DNA from: JALNZF01 sp964447405
GTDB taxonomy: Bacteria; Nitrospirota; UBA9217
Assembly: GCA_964447405.1 (NCBI GenBank)
Contig: CAYUSP010000002.1
Coordinates: 248,001 to 312,000 of the forward strand
Reading direction: 5' to 3'
Length of the DNA stretch: 64,000 nucleotides
Positions 7,832-17,180 of this stretch are shown here, piece by piece (position 1 is the stretch's first letter; the number at the start of each line of letters is the position of its first letter). The notes below the pieces were generated by a model. It worked only from the letters and a program-made list of their open reading frames with translations, searched no databases and had not been told where the DNA came from. A program made the position numbers and the translations under genes.

Positions 7832-10312
7832 CTAATCGCGGTACTGCACGGCTTTTACATTCCAGATGCGGTCGGCATATTCACGGATGGTCCGGTCGCT
7901 CGAGAATTTACCCATGCCTGCGACGTTCAGGATCGCGCGGCGCGACCACTCCTCGGGGTCGCGAAAGAGCGCATCCACCCTGTCCTGGCTGGCGATGTAG
8001 GCTTCATAATCAGCAAGCAGCAGGAAATGATCGCCGTAGCCGGTGAGCGTGTCGAAGATCGGCCGGAAGCGGGCCGGTGCGTCAGGCGAGAAATAGCCGC
8101 TGTTAATCATATCCAGCGCCTGTTTGAGCTCGGCATTGGTATTGTAGATCTCCCAGGGATTGTACCCCTTGGACATGACCAGGGAGACCTCCTCCGCGGT
8201 CAGTCCGAAAATGAAAATGTTCTCGATACCGACCTCCTCCATCATCTCAATGTTCGCGCCGTCGAGCGTCCCGATGGTGAGTGCGCCGTTCAGGCCGAAC
8301 TTCATATTGCCGGTGCCCGATGCTTCGGTTCCGGCCGTTGAAATCTGCTCGGAAAGGTCGCACGCGGGGATGGTCTTTTCGGCGTTGGAGACGCTGTAGT
8401 CGGGGATGAATACGACCTTGAGCCGGCTGCCGATCGCCGGGTCGTTGTTCACCACGTCGCCGACGCAGTGAATGAGCTTGATGATGAGCTTGGCCATAGT
8501 GTATCCGGGAGCCGCCTTGCCGCCGAAGATCACCGTGCGCGGCACCGCTTCCGCGGCGCGGCCTTCGCGGATGCGATTGTACCGCGTCACCACGTGCAGC
8601 ACGTTCAGCAGCTGCCGCTTGTATTCGTGGATGCGTTTGATCTGCACATCGAAGAGCGACCCGGGGTCGACGTCGAGCTTCAACCTCATCCTAATGATCT
8701 CCGACAACCGCTCCTTGTTCCCGCGCTTCACCTCGCGGAACTGTTTCCGGAACGCATTGTCGCGCGCCAGCGCCCCGAGTTTCCGAAGTTCGGAAAGATC
8801 GCGCACCCAGTTCCTGCCGATGCCCTGGGTGATGAGTCCGGACAACGCGGGATTTGCCTGGTTCAGCCAGCGCCGCTGCGTGACACCATTCGTGATATTA
8901 ATGATTTTCTCCGGCGCGAAACTGTCAAAATCAGCAAAGATGGTCTTTTTCATAAGGTCAGTATGAATCTGCGATACACCGTTCACGCAATGGCTCCCCG
9001 CTATGGCCAGGTGCGCCATGCGCAGTCTTCGCCCGCCCCCCTCATCCACAATCGACATGCGCCGGAGGCGCTCCTGGTCACCGGGATAGCAATGCCGCAC
9101 TTCTTCGAGGAAGCGGAAGTTGATCTCGTAGATGATCTGGAGATGGCGCGGCAGGATCGATTCAAAAAGGCTCACCGGCCAGGTCTCGAGCGCTTCCGGC
9201 ATGAGTGTGTGGTTGGTGTAGGAAAAGGTGCGACGGGTGATGTTCCAGGCGCGGTCCCAGTCAAAGTGATGGACATCGATCAGCACGCGCATAAGCTCGG
9301 GGATGGCGATGGAAGGATGGGTGTCGTTCAGCTGGATCGCGACCCGTTCCGGCAGATCTTCCAGGTTCGGGTGAAACTTGGTGAAGCGCCGCAGAATATC
9401 CTCGAGCGAGGCGCAGACAAAGAAGTACTGCTGCTTGAGCCGTAGTTCCCTGCCCATCTGCGTCGTATCGTCAGGGTAAAGCACCTTGGAAAGGTTTTCC
9501 GACTCGTTTTTGTCCTCTACCGCTTTGATGTAATTGCCCTCATTGAAGTACTTGAGGTTGAAATCGCGGGATGCCTTGGCCGACCACAGCCGCATGTTGT
9601 TCACCGTATTGGTGTCGTATCCGGGCACGGGCGTGTCGAATGCCATGGCCATGACTTCTTCCGTATCCACCCAGTGGAACTTGTCCACCCCATGTTCATT
9701 CTTGACCTGCACCACCCGACCGCCGAACTTTACGGGAAACAAGACCTCCGGACGCGGGAACTCCCAGGGATTGCCGTACCGGAGCCAGTTATCGGGGTGC
9801 TCGACCTGGTATCCATTCTCGATCCGCTGATTGAACATGCCGTATTCATAGCGGATGCCGTAGCCATAGCCGGGCAAGGACAGGGTTGCCATGGAATCGA
9901 GAAAACACGCGGCAAGCCTGCCGAGGCCGCCGTTGCCCAGTGCCGCGTCGGACTCCAATTCGCGGATCCGTTCAAGGTCCAGTTCCAGATCGGAAAGCGC
10001 CTCGCGGCACTCTTCATAGAAGCCCATGTTGAGCAGGCTGTTCGAGAGCAGGCGGCCGGTCAGAAATTCCATAGACAGATAGTAGATGCGTTTAGCGTCG
10101 GATTCGTAGTAGCTGCGCATGGTCTCCATCCAGCGTTCAATCAGCCGTTCACGAACAGCATAGGCTGTTGTATGGAACCAGTCCCGGTGCGTTGCGGTGA
10201 TGGGATCCTTGCCCATGGAGTAGATCAGCCGATTGGAGAGAGATCGTTTGAGGGACTCCCGGTCCCTTCCGAGTTTTTCATAGCTGAATCCGTCTTTCTT
10301 CATCGTGGTCAT
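7832..10312 (-). CDS. glgP: Glycogen/starch/alpha-glucan phosphorylase
   Basis: 826 residues, full length for the GT35 family. Conserved blocks include YYLSMEFLTGR, LGNGGLGRLAACFLDS, NDTHPSIAIPELMR, the phosphate/PLP region KRIHEYKRQLLN, and EASGTGNMKFGLNGALTIGT with the PLP-binding lysine (in GNMKF). It releases glucose-1-phosphate from stored glucan. Good GGGAGG ribosome binding site before ATG at 10312. No other glycogen genes are adjacent. Confidence 0.97.
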   Translation of the reverse strand: MTTMKKDGFSYEKLGRDRESLKRSLSNRLIYSMGKDPITATHRDWFHTTAYAVRERLIERWMETMRSYYESDAKRIYYLSMEFLTGRLLSNSLLNMGFYEECREALSDLELDLERIRELESDAALGNGGLGRLAACFLDSMATLSLPGYGYGIRYEYGMFNQRIENGYQVEHPDNWLRYGNPWEFPRPEVLFPVKFGGRVVQVKNEHGVDKFHWVDTEEVMAMAFDTPVPGYDTNTVNNMRLWSAKASRDFNLKYFNEGNYIKAVEDKNESENLSKVLYPDDTTQMGRELRLKQQYFFVCASLEDILRRFTKFHPNLEDLPERVAIQLNDTHPSIAIPELMRVLIDVHHFDWDRAWNITRRTFSYTNHTLMPEALETWPVSLFESILPRHLQIIYEINFRFLEEVRHCYPGDQERLRRMSIVDEGGGRRLRMAHLAIAGSHCVNGVSQIHTDLMKKTIFADFDSFAPEKIINITNGVTQRRWLNQANPALSGLITQGIGRNWVRDLSELRKLGALARDNAFRKQFREVKRGNKERLSEIIRMRLKLDVDPGSLFDVQIKRIHEYKRQLLNVLHVVTRYNRIREGRAAEAVPRTVIFGGKAAPGYTMAKLIIKLIHCVGDVVNNDPAIGSRLKVVFIPDYSVSNAEKTIPACDLSEQISTAGTEASGTGNMKFGLNGALTIGTLDGANIEMMEEVGIENIFIFGLTAEEVSLVMSKGYNPWEIYNTNAELKQALDMINSGYFSPDAPARFRPIFDTLTGYGDHFLLLADYEAYIASQDRVDALFRDPEEWSRRAILNVAGMGKFSSDRTIREYADRIWNVKAVQYRD

Positions 10313-10447
10313 GGCACCTCCCGGGTACTGGGTTGCAATACTGCAATAGTATCATAAAAAACCAGGTGTCGTGTTTGGCGAAATGTTCGCGGGAATTAAC
10401 CGGAGGGGGGGAACACCGTTGAGGCATGTGTTTCAGTCTTCTTCACT

Positions 10448-11578
10448 TTAATACAAATCATATTCAAGCAGTCTGCATTCGATATTGCTGTTAAAGAATT
10501 GCCACCGCTGTCTCGGCTTGAGACTTACTCTCCTGGCAAGGCCTGGATTGCCGGTGAATACATAGCCTGTATATCCCTTGCACTTCTGCTTGAAAAAATC
10601 ACCAATGCCTTTATAGGTCACTTCGAGTTTGCCGCCCTCACCCATGCGCACTCCGTATTCCGGATTCATTACCACCACGCCCCCGCCGTCAGGAACCGGT
10701 GTTTCAGCGAAGGGGCAAACCCCGAATTCGATGAGATGTTCAACACCGGCTGTAGTCGCGTTTTTCCGTGCAGCTTCAATAGCGGCAGGGTTGTTATCAG
10801 TGGCAATGATTCTGCCGGAAAGTGACTTCCGTGATTCTTTTTTAGCCTTCTCGCGCAATTCCTGCCAGAGCACCTCATTGAATCCTTTGATATGCATGAA
10901 GCCGAAGTTGCTTCGCAGCAGTCCGGACGCCCTGTTCAGGCCGATTAATGCCGCCTCGATCGCAAGGGTTCCGCTCCCGCACATGGGATTGAGAAACGCG
11001 CTGCTGCCGTCCCAACCAGTCGCAAGCACGACCGCAGCAGCGAGCGTCTCCTGCATGGGAGCATCCAGCGGAATCTTGCGGTAGCCGCGCCGTGAAAGCG
11101 GCTCTCCCGATGTATCAAGATAGATCGAACACTGATCATCCTTCCAGTAGAGGTGCACAACGGCGCGGTCCCGCTCAGGACCCGAGTCAGGCCGCTTGCC
11201 GCAGTGTTTTTTTATTCGGTCAACAATCGCATCCTTGCTTTTTAAGCTGGCAAACCGCGCATCCTTGATGCTTGTGTTGTCAACGCTCGAGGTGATGCAA
11301 AGGTAGCCGTCTTCGGAAACATACTGCTCCCAGGCGATTTCCGTCAGGGCGTCGTACAACTCATCGGCATTATGAGCCCTGAAATTTCCGAGCAGAAAAA
11401 GCACGCGGTGGCCAGTGCGGATTTGCAGATTAAGCAGCATGGCGTCATCGAGCGTGCCTTCAGTCTCGACGCCGGCAGCCTGTTCGGCCTGCACAGGAAA
11501 GCTCAGTGTATTCAGTTCTTGTTTCAGAAAAGGAGGGATGCCTTTGGGGCAGGTTATGAGTATCCGTGATTTTTGCAT
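10448..11578 (-). CDS. THUMP-domain class I SAM-dependent RNA methyltransferase (RlmL/YpsC-like)
   Basis: 376 residues. An N-terminal THUMP-like RNA-binding region (about 1-155) is followed by a UPF0020 methyltransferase domain with the SAM motif NPMCGSGTLAIEAA and acidic motif IIATDNNPAAIEAA. The catalytic motif normally read as NPPYG is here N305-P-E-Y-G309. The family methylates N2 of guanine in 23S rRNA or tRNA. The second proline of the motif is replaced by glutamate, which may mark a subfamily or an altered active site. The RNA target cannot be assigned. Confidence 0.85.
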   Translation of the reverse strand: MQKSRILITCPKGIPPFLKQELNTLSFPVQAEQAAGVETEGTLDDAMLLNLQIRTGHRVLFLLGNFRAHNADELYDALTEIAWEQYVSEDGYLCITSSVDNTSIKDARFASLKSKDAIVDRIKKHCGKRPDSGPERDRAVVHLYWKDDQCSIYLDTSGEPLSRRGYRKIPLDAPMQETLAAAVVLATGWDGSSAFLNPMCGSGTLAIEAALIGLNRASGLLRSNFGFMHIKGFNEVLWQELREKAKKESRKSLSGRIIATDNNPAAIEAARKNATTAGVEHLIEFGVCPFAETPVPDGGGVVVMNPEYGVRMGEGGKLEVTYKGIGDFFKQKCKGYTGYVFTGNPGLARRVSLKPRQRWQFFNSNIECRLLEYDLY

Positions 11579-11686
11579 GAAGGCTTCATTGACAGTTGCC
11601 GGTTTTCACTGCAGACTACTGCCTCCCGGACACGCGGATGATATCCGTGGCCAGGAGGCGGCGTTCTGTCCTGTCCTCGTACAAAC

Positions 11687-12091
11687 CTACTGGTTCGTGG
11701 AAGCCATAAGCCGTTCTTTGTCCTTGAAGAGCATATCGCATTTATTGAGGTAGAGCTTCCTGACCACGCCCTTGCCAAAGATGCTGTGAAGCACCACTTC
11801 ACCGATGCGGTATTTTCCGGTCATGTCATAGACGCGCTCTTTGCCTTTTGCCTCGGACAGGCAGCTTTCCCAGAGCGTCTCCGCGGTTTTCGCGGCATCT
11901 GCCTTCTTTTTTACCGACCGCGGCTTTTTCACATCCTCCGGATCCTTGAACTTGTGCGTGCTCCCGCAGGTTTTGCATTTCACTTTGGCGATCATCTCGC
12001 CGTCCATGGCCACGACCGCATGGTCAAGACTTATTTTGCACTTCGTGCAATAGGATGCGATGTTCTCTCCCGCCGATATTTTTCCCAGCAT
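11687..12091 (-). CDS. Small zinc-ribbon protein with basic linker and C-terminal SH3-like motif
   Basis: 134 residues from ATG at 12091, which has AAGGAGA well placed upstream. The N-terminus has two CxxC knuckles (C15/C18 and C39/C42), a likely zinc ribbon. A lysine-rich linker (about 54-70) follows, then a C-terminal segment YRIGEVVLHSIFGKGVVRKL that resembles the small beta-barrel of CarD/UvrD-tail-type interaction domains (KxGDxVxHxxFGxGxV). I infer a nucleic-acid or RNA polymerase-associated protein. No firm function. Confidence 0.7.
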   Translation of the reverse strand: MLGKISAGENIASYCTKCKISLDHAVVAMDGEMIAKVKCKTCGSTHKFKDPEDVKKPRSVKKKADAAKTAETLWESCLSEAKGKERVYDMTGKYRIGEVVLHSIFGKGVVRKLYLNKCDMLFKDKERLMASTNQ

Positions 12092-12462
12092 AGTAGTCTC
12101 CTTTTGGTGTTCAACCCAGAGATAGGGCAACTTCGAATTGAACAGGTTTATTGAGATGATGTGCAACGGAGGGCAGTACCGTGATCCTGATTCTTCTCCC
12201 CAGCAGTCAGATAATATACACTATTTCCCGATAAAAAGCTTTACTTCTTTTCAGGTCCTGCAATCTCATCCCGGAGAGCGCGGCGCGAACCGCATTCCTC
12301 ATGTCCACAAAAACAACCTTCTCCCTGCGGCGGGTCGGTAGCGGCGGCGCTCCCCTCAGGACATTGCCGCCGTTTTCTGAGACAATTGACCGCACTGCGA
12401 AATTTTTTTGCGCTTGAAATAGCCTGCCCGTTCTGATAGTATGCAACGTCTCGGGAGGCACT
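12092..12462. other. Divergent intergenic region, 371 bp
   Basis: It separates the minus-strand zinc-ribbon gene from the plus-strand RDD gene. It holds the RDD promoter (12414-12442) and an AT-rich stretch around 12206-12240 that may contain the opposing promoter. Short minus-strand frames here are not convincing as genes. Confidence 0.6.
12414..12442 (+). promoter_or_regulatory. Sigma-70-like promoter for the RDD gene (and possibly the mre operon)
   Basis: TTGAAA (12414-12419), 17-base spacer, TAGTAT (12437-12442), 20 bases before the GTG start of the RDD gene, which has GGGAGG as its ribosome binding site. Confidence 0.6.
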
Positions 12463-12930
12463 GTGCAAAGGGCGGACCTTATAACCAGGGCGGTCGCAGG
12501 TCTTGTCGACCTCCTGCTCATCATAGGCCTTGCAAGGCTGCCCGATGTGATAGGATTCCTGTCCGCTTCAGGATATATACTGATTCGTGACGGGTTGTTC
12601 GATCGCAGAAGCCTCGGGAAAAAACTCATCGGGCTCAGAATTGCATCAGCGGAAGATTCCGGGCCAGCCATGACCTACCGGGAATCGATCATCAGGAACG
12701 TCCCGCTCGCCGCGGCCTTTATGCTCTTTCTGATCCCCTACGCTGGCTGGGTGCTTGGTCCGCTCGTCGTCGGCGTCGAAGGCCTCACCGCCATCGGCGA
12801 CCACCGGGGAATGCGGATCGGCGATTTGCTTGCACGAACCCTCGTTGTTCAGGATATCCCGGCGGGAGTGCAAACCAACGCACCGACTGAGCAGCGGCAG
12901 GAAACTGATCCGACAGGGCCGGCATCATAA
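12463..12930 (+). CDS. RDD-family membrane protein
   Basis: 155 residues, GTG start at 12463 chosen because GGGAGG lies 5-10 bases upstream. The N-terminal RADLITRAVAGLVDLLLIIG carries the Arg...Asp pattern that defines the RDD domain, with DRRSLGKKLIGLRI as the second conserved block. Two or three membrane helices are visible. RDD proteins are small integral membrane proteins of mostly unknown, possibly transport-related function. It lies 83 bases upstream of mreB on the same strand. Confidence 0.85.
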   Translation: MQRADLITRAVAGLVDLLLIIGLARLPDVIGFLSASGYILIRDGLFDRRSLGKKLIGLRIASAEDSGPAMTYRESIIRNVPLAAAFMLFLIPYAGWVLGPLVVGVEGLTAIGDHRGMRIGDLLARTLVVQDIPAGVQTNAPTEQRQETDPTGPAS

Positions 12931-13013
12931 TCTAATATTCCACTGGTCTCCAGATGCGCATCGCATCTTCCCAGAGAGGTCATCTCGCCCTCAGTTGAAA
13001 GGAGTTATACGCA

Positions 13014-14039
13014 ATGTTCATCAATACAATCATGGGTTGGTTCTCGAATGATATGGCGATCGACCTGGGTACGGCCAATACCCTTGTGTACGTCAAGGGG
13101 AAAGGCATTGTCTGCAATGAGCCCTCTGTCGTCGCCATCTCGGTAAAGACTGGAAAAGTTCTCGCGGTCGGGGCAGAGGCCAAGCGCATGCTGGGCCGCA
13201 CTCCCGGCGACATCAAAACGATCAGGCCCATCAAGGATGGCGTCATTTCCGATTTCGACATCACCAGTGAAATGCTTAAGTATTTCATTCAGCGTGTGCA
13301 CAACCGGAAGTCCTTCATGAGGCCCCGCATCGTCATCGGCGTTCCCTCGGGGATCACGCAGGTGGAGCAGCGCGCGGTCAAGGATGCCGCCATCACCTCG
13401 GGCGGCCGCGATGTGTATCTCATCGAGGAACCGGTGGCAGCGGCGATCGGCACAGGCCTGCCCATTTCCGAACCATCCGGGAACATGATCGTCGACATCG
13501 GCGGCGGCACCACGGACATCGCGGTCATTTCCATGGACGGCGTGGTCTACAGCAAGGCCATCCGTGTCGGCGGCGACAAAATGGACGAAGCGATCCTCAG
13601 CTATATCAAGAGGAAGTACAATCTCCTCATCGGTGAAATGATGGCTGAAAACATCAAGATGGAGCTCGGTTCGGCTTACAAAACGGATAGTACTCGCCAA
13701 ACCATGGAGATCAAGGGCCGGGACCTCGTATCCGGAATACCCAAGACGCTCATCCTCGATGATGATGAGGTCCGGGAAGCGCTCGCCGAGCCGGTCAGCC
13801 AGATCCTGAATGGCATCAAACTGGCGCTTGAAAATACGCCGCCCGAACTCTCGGCCGACATTGTGGACAAAGGCATTGTTCTTGCCGGCGGAGGAGCCCT
13901 CCTGAAAGGACTCGACGTGTTCCTGCGCGAGGAAACTTCCCTTCCCATCATCATCGCCGAGAATCCCCTGACCTGCGTAGCACTGGGGGCCGGGAAAGTG
14001 CTCGATGACGAAGAAATCCTGAAAAAAGTAATCATGTAG
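13014..14039 (+). CDS. mreB: Rod shape-determining protein MreB
   Basis: 341 residues, actin fold. The phosphate-1 loop AIDLGTANTLVYVKGKGIV, the phosphate-2 loop IVDIGGGTTDIAVIS and the adenosine motif GIVLAGGGALLKGLD are intact. It polymerises under the inner membrane and directs lateral wall synthesis. AAAGGAG lies before ATG. First gene of mreB-mreC-mreD-mrdA-rodA, all tightly spaced on the plus strand. Confidence 0.98.
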   Translation: MFINTIMGWFSNDMAIDLGTANTLVYVKGKGIVCNEPSVVAISVKTGKVLAVGAEAKRMLGRTPGDIKTIRPIKDGVISDFDITSEMLKYFIQRVHNRKSFMRPRIVIGVPSGITQVEQRAVKDAAITSGGRDVYLIEEPVAAAIGTGLPISEPSGNMIVDIGGGTTDIAVISMDGVVYSKAIRVGGDKMDEAILSYIKRKYNLLIGEMMAENIKMELGSAYKTDSTRQTMEIKGRDLVSGIPKTLILDDDEVREALAEPVSQILNGIKLALENTPPELSADIVDKGIVLAGGGALLKGLDVFLREETSLPIIIAENPLTCVALGAGKVLDDEEILKKVIM

Positions 14040-14061
14040 CAATGGAAAGCAGCGTACACGG

Positions 14062-14868
14062 ATGCCCGGGTTTATCTCAAAAAACAGACGGTCCCTTTTC
14101 ATTCTTGCGCTCTTTATGATCCTGTTCTGGGTACTCACCCTGCAGGTCAAGAAGGGCCGGTTTACGTTCATGGAAAAACCGGTCCTCGCCCTGTCTGGCC
14201 TTGTCGAGCGAATCATCATCTGGCCCTATCATACGATCGTTTCCCTGGGCAAGGGATATTTCTTTCTCGTGGGCACTCATCAGGAGAATCTGCGTATGAG
14301 CGCTGAAAATGAGCGCCTGCTGCTTGAGAACGCGGTGATGAACGAATTACTGATCGAGAATGAGCGGCTTCGCGAAGTGCTGGATTTCAAGCGGCTTCAT
14401 CCGTTGTCCGGCGTTGCGGCCCAGGTTATCGGAAGGGATTCGTCCCCGGCATCAAGCACGATAACCATCAATAAGGGCACGGACCACGGCGTTCACAAGG
14501 ACATGGCGGTGATCATCTCCACGGGTGTGGTCGGAAGGATCCAGATGTCCCTTGCCGGGACCGCAAAGGTCCTTCTCCTCAATGATCCCGGCAGTGCGCT
14601 CGCCGTCCGCGTCATGCGAAACCGCGAAGAGGGCCTGCTGGAAGGCAAGCTGGTCAACTGCGCGCTCAAATACGTTTCCTATTATGCCGACATCCAGGAG
14701 GGCGACCTCCTCATCACTTCGGGACTCGACGGTATCTATCCAAAGGGCCATCCCGTCGCCACGGTGATCAAGGTGACGAAACACGAAGCAAGCGCATTTC
14801 AGTCCGTACTGGCAATACCTGCCGTCAGGTTTTCCCGCCTGGAGGAGGTGCTGGTGCTCACGCAATGA
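14062..14868 (+). CDS. mreC: Rod shape-determining protein MreC
   Basis: 268 residues. One N-terminal membrane helix (about 12-30, ILALFMILFWVLTLQV), a coiled coil rich in E/L/N (about 65-110) and a periplasmic beta domain with VIGRDSSPASSTITINKG and GVVGRIQ, typical of MreC. It links MreB to the wall-synthesis enzymes. It starts 22 bases after mreB. Confidence 0.97.
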   Translation: MPGFISKNRRSLFILALFMILFWVLTLQVKKGRFTFMEKPVLALSGLVERIIIWPYHTIVSLGKGYFFLVGTHQENLRMSAENERLLLENAVMNELLIENERLREVLDFKRLHPLSGVAAQVIGRDSSPASSTITINKGTDHGVHKDMAVIISTGVVGRIQMSLAGTAKVLLLNDPGSALAVRVMRNREEGLLEGKLVNCALKYVSYYADIQEGDLLITSGLDGIYPKGHPVATVIKVTKHEASAFQSVLAIPAVRFSRLEEVLVLTQ

Positions 14869-15380
14869 AACCCCTCCTCTACGCCGCGATTGTGCTCTTG
14901 CTCACACCAGCCCAGGCCGGGCTGCTCGATCTGGTATCGCTCGGCGGCATCAAACCCGATCTGGCCCTCGCGCTGCTCTATGTGATCGGCCTGCTGACTG
15001 GCCCGGTCGAGGCGGCGCTCGTGGGTATGATCATCGGACTGGTCCAGGATATCAGCTCCGCGAGCCCGCTCGGCCTCTTAGGATTTACCAAGGGGTTTGT
15101 GGGTATCGCCGCCGGTCTGCTCGGACGCCGTGTGCTTGACCTGGCAAGCCCCTCGAACGCGATCTTTCTTGTGACATTCAGCTTCCTGGAAGGCATCGGC
15201 ATCGCGGTTTTCATGCAGTTGCTGCATGGGTCCGTGCCGTTCTTCAGCTTCATGGCGGGACGCATCATTCCCCAGGCGCTCTATACCGGAGCACTCGGAA
15301 TGCTTATACTGCGGCTCGTGGGCAACCGGAAAAACGTCCTCCCCCTGCTGATGAGGAGAAGCATGCAAAAGGAGTTTTAG
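14865..15380 (+). CDS. mreD: Rod shape-determining protein MreD
   Basis: 171 residues, about five membrane helices, with the family pattern GGIKPDLALALLYVIGLL and GLVQDISSASPLGLLGFTKG. The start overlaps the mreC stop (ATGA). MreD is a membrane partner of MreC in the elongasome. Confidence 0.95.
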   Translation: MKPLLYAAIVLLLTPAQAGLLDLVSLGGIKPDLALALLYVIGLLTGPVEAALVGMIIGLVQDISSASPLGLLGFTKGFVGIAAGLLGRRVLDLASPSNAIFLVTFSFLEGIGIAVFMQLLHGSVPFFSFMAGRIIPQALYTGALGMLILRLVGNRKNVLPLLMRRSMQKEF

Positions 15381-17180
15381 ATGCAGCTGCAGGACAGCCC
15401 GGCGGCAATTCAGAAAAGGCTTCCGCTGCTGGCGGCATTTATCATCGGCGCGGTCCTGATTCTTCTGGTCCGCTTATGGTATCTCCAGGCGATCAAGGGC
15501 GAGTATTATCACGAGCAAGCGGAGAGCAACCGGATAAGGCCCGTAAAGCTCAGGCCCCCCCGCGGGATTATTTATGACCGCCATGGCAAGCCAATGGTCG
15601 AGAATGTCCTCACGTTTGACATCTCGCTCGTTCCCGAGGATATCCCGGACCTTGACATTGCCATCAACAAGCTCTCCCGCATCGCGAACATCCCGCCGCA
15701 GATCATCAGCAAGTCGCTGGATGACGCGGCACCGGCCAGATCGAAATACGAACCCGTAAAAATCCGGGAGGAGGCCCCCTGGGAACAGGTTGCCCAGGTG
15801 GAGGCACACCAGGACGACCTGCCTGGTGTGATTATTGAACCGGAGCATCGCAGATATTACCCGTATGCCGGCCTTGCATCGCATCAACTCGGCTACATCG
15901 GCAAGGTATCGCAGGCCCAGCGCAAACAGGAGCAGACCGATATGGGCCTGCTCACAGGCCAGGGCGGCCTCGAAAAGACCCTCGACAAGTACTTGCGCGG
16001 AATCGCCGGCAAACGCATGATTCAGGTCAATGCCGCGGGAAGGAAGGTCAAGGACCTCGGCATCGAGGAGCCCCGGCCCGGCACGGATATCTACCTTACC
16101 ATCGACCTCGATGTCCAGAAGGCCGCGGAAGATGCACTGGGCAGCCGTGCCGGCGCCGTGGTTGCAATGGATCCGCGCTCAGGTGAGATTATCGCCCTGG
16201 CAAGCCATCCTGCCTATGACCCCAACCTGTTTCCCCGGGGCATTGCGCCGCAGGAATGGACCCGGCTCATGAACGATCCGTCCCACCCCCTGTACAACCG
16301 GGCGATACAGAGCGTCTATCCTCCGGGATCAATATTCAAGATCATTGTTTCTCTTGCAGGCCTTGAATCCGGCGTCATTGACCCGACGGAAAAGGTCGTC
16401 TGCAGGGGAGCCATCAGAAGCGGCAGGCATTCGTTCCGATGCTGGAAAAAAGGCGGTCACGGTGCGGTCTCATTCCACCAGGGCCTGGTGGAATCCTGCG
16501 ACGTGTATTTCTACACCATGGGCGAGCGCATCGGTTTCGACCGCATCGCGGAGGTAGCCCGGCGCCTCGGCCTTGGCAGCCTGACCGGCATCCCGCTGCC
16601 CGATGAAAAGCCCGGCCTCGTACCCACCGCGGATTGGAAAAAAAAGCGGAAGAGCGAACCATGGTATGTGGGTGACACCTATATCAATTCGATAGGGCAG
16701 GGATTTCTTCAGGTCAGCCCCATTCAGGCATGCCAGATGATCAGCGCGGTGGCGAACGGCGGCATTCTGCACCGGCCGGTCCTGCTGAAACAAACGCGGA
16801 ACCGCGAAACCGGTGTGGTCAAGACTTTTTCTGCAGAACAAAAAACAGCTATTACGCTTGATGCAAATGCGCTGGATGAAGTAAGAAGTGCCCTGGCCGG
16901 TGTCGTTGCCGAACCGGGAGGCACTGCCCATGCGGCAGGTACTCGATTGACCACGGTGGCAGGCAAAACCGGCACGGCACAGGTCATTGCACAAAAGGTG
17001 CCCGGCAGGAAGTTGACCGAGACGACCCAGGACCACGCGTGGTTTGTCGCCTACGCACCCGTCAATGCACCGACCATTGCCGTGGCAGTACTTGTGGAAA
17101 ACGGCGGACACGGCGGCGCCGCTGCAGCGCCGGTAGCGCGCAAAGTAATCGAGGAGTACATTATCAAGCATGTTCAGTAA
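15381..17180 (+). CDS. mrdA: Penicillin-binding protein 2 (elongation transpeptidase)
   Basis: 599 residues. Membrane anchor at about 15-37, PBP dimerisation region (RPPRGIIYDRHGKPMVEN), then the transpeptidase domain with S317-I-F-K320 as nucleophile motif, SCD at 372-374 (the form usual in PBP2) and K529-T-G. It cross-links peptidoglycan during cell elongation together with RodA. It begins directly at the mreD stop. Confidence 0.97.
   Translation: MQLQDSPAAIQKRLPLLAAFIIGAVLILLVRLWYLQAIKGEYYHEQAESNRIRPVKLRPPRGIIYDRHGKPMVENVLTFDISLVPEDIPDLDIAINKLSRIANIPPQIISKSLDDAAPARSKYEPVKIREEAPWEQVAQVEAHQDDLPGVIIEPEHRRYYPYAGLASHQLGYIGKVSQAQRKQEQTDMGLLTGQGGLEKTLDKYLRGIAGKRMIQVNAAGRKVKDLGIEEPRPGTDIYLTIDLDVQKAAEDALGSRAGAVVAMDPRSGEIIALASHPAYDPNLFPRGIAPQEWTRLMNDPSHPLYNRAIQSVYPPGSIFKIIVSLAGLESGVIDPTEKVVCRGAIRSGRHSFRCWKKGGHGAVSFHQGLVESCDVYFYTMGERIGFDRIAEVARRLGLGSLTGIPLPDEKPGLVPTADWKKKRKSEPWYVGDTYINSIGQGFLQVSPIQACQMISAVANGGILHRPVLLKQTRNRETGVVKTFSAEQKTAITLDANALDEVRSALAGVVAEPGGTAHAAGTRLTTVAGKTGTAQVIAQKVPGRKLTETTQDHAWFVAYAPVNAPTIAVAVLVENGGHGGAAAAPVARKVIEEYIIKHVQ

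Noticed and set aside
12207..12671. Minus-strand frame across the RDD promoter region
   Set aside because: It overlaps the RDD gene and its promoter and resembles no family; the short C-terminal part is not convincing on its own.
13005..14219. 404-codon minus-strand frame opposite mreB
   Set aside because: Shadow of mreB codon bias; the plus-strand frame encodes an intact MreB.
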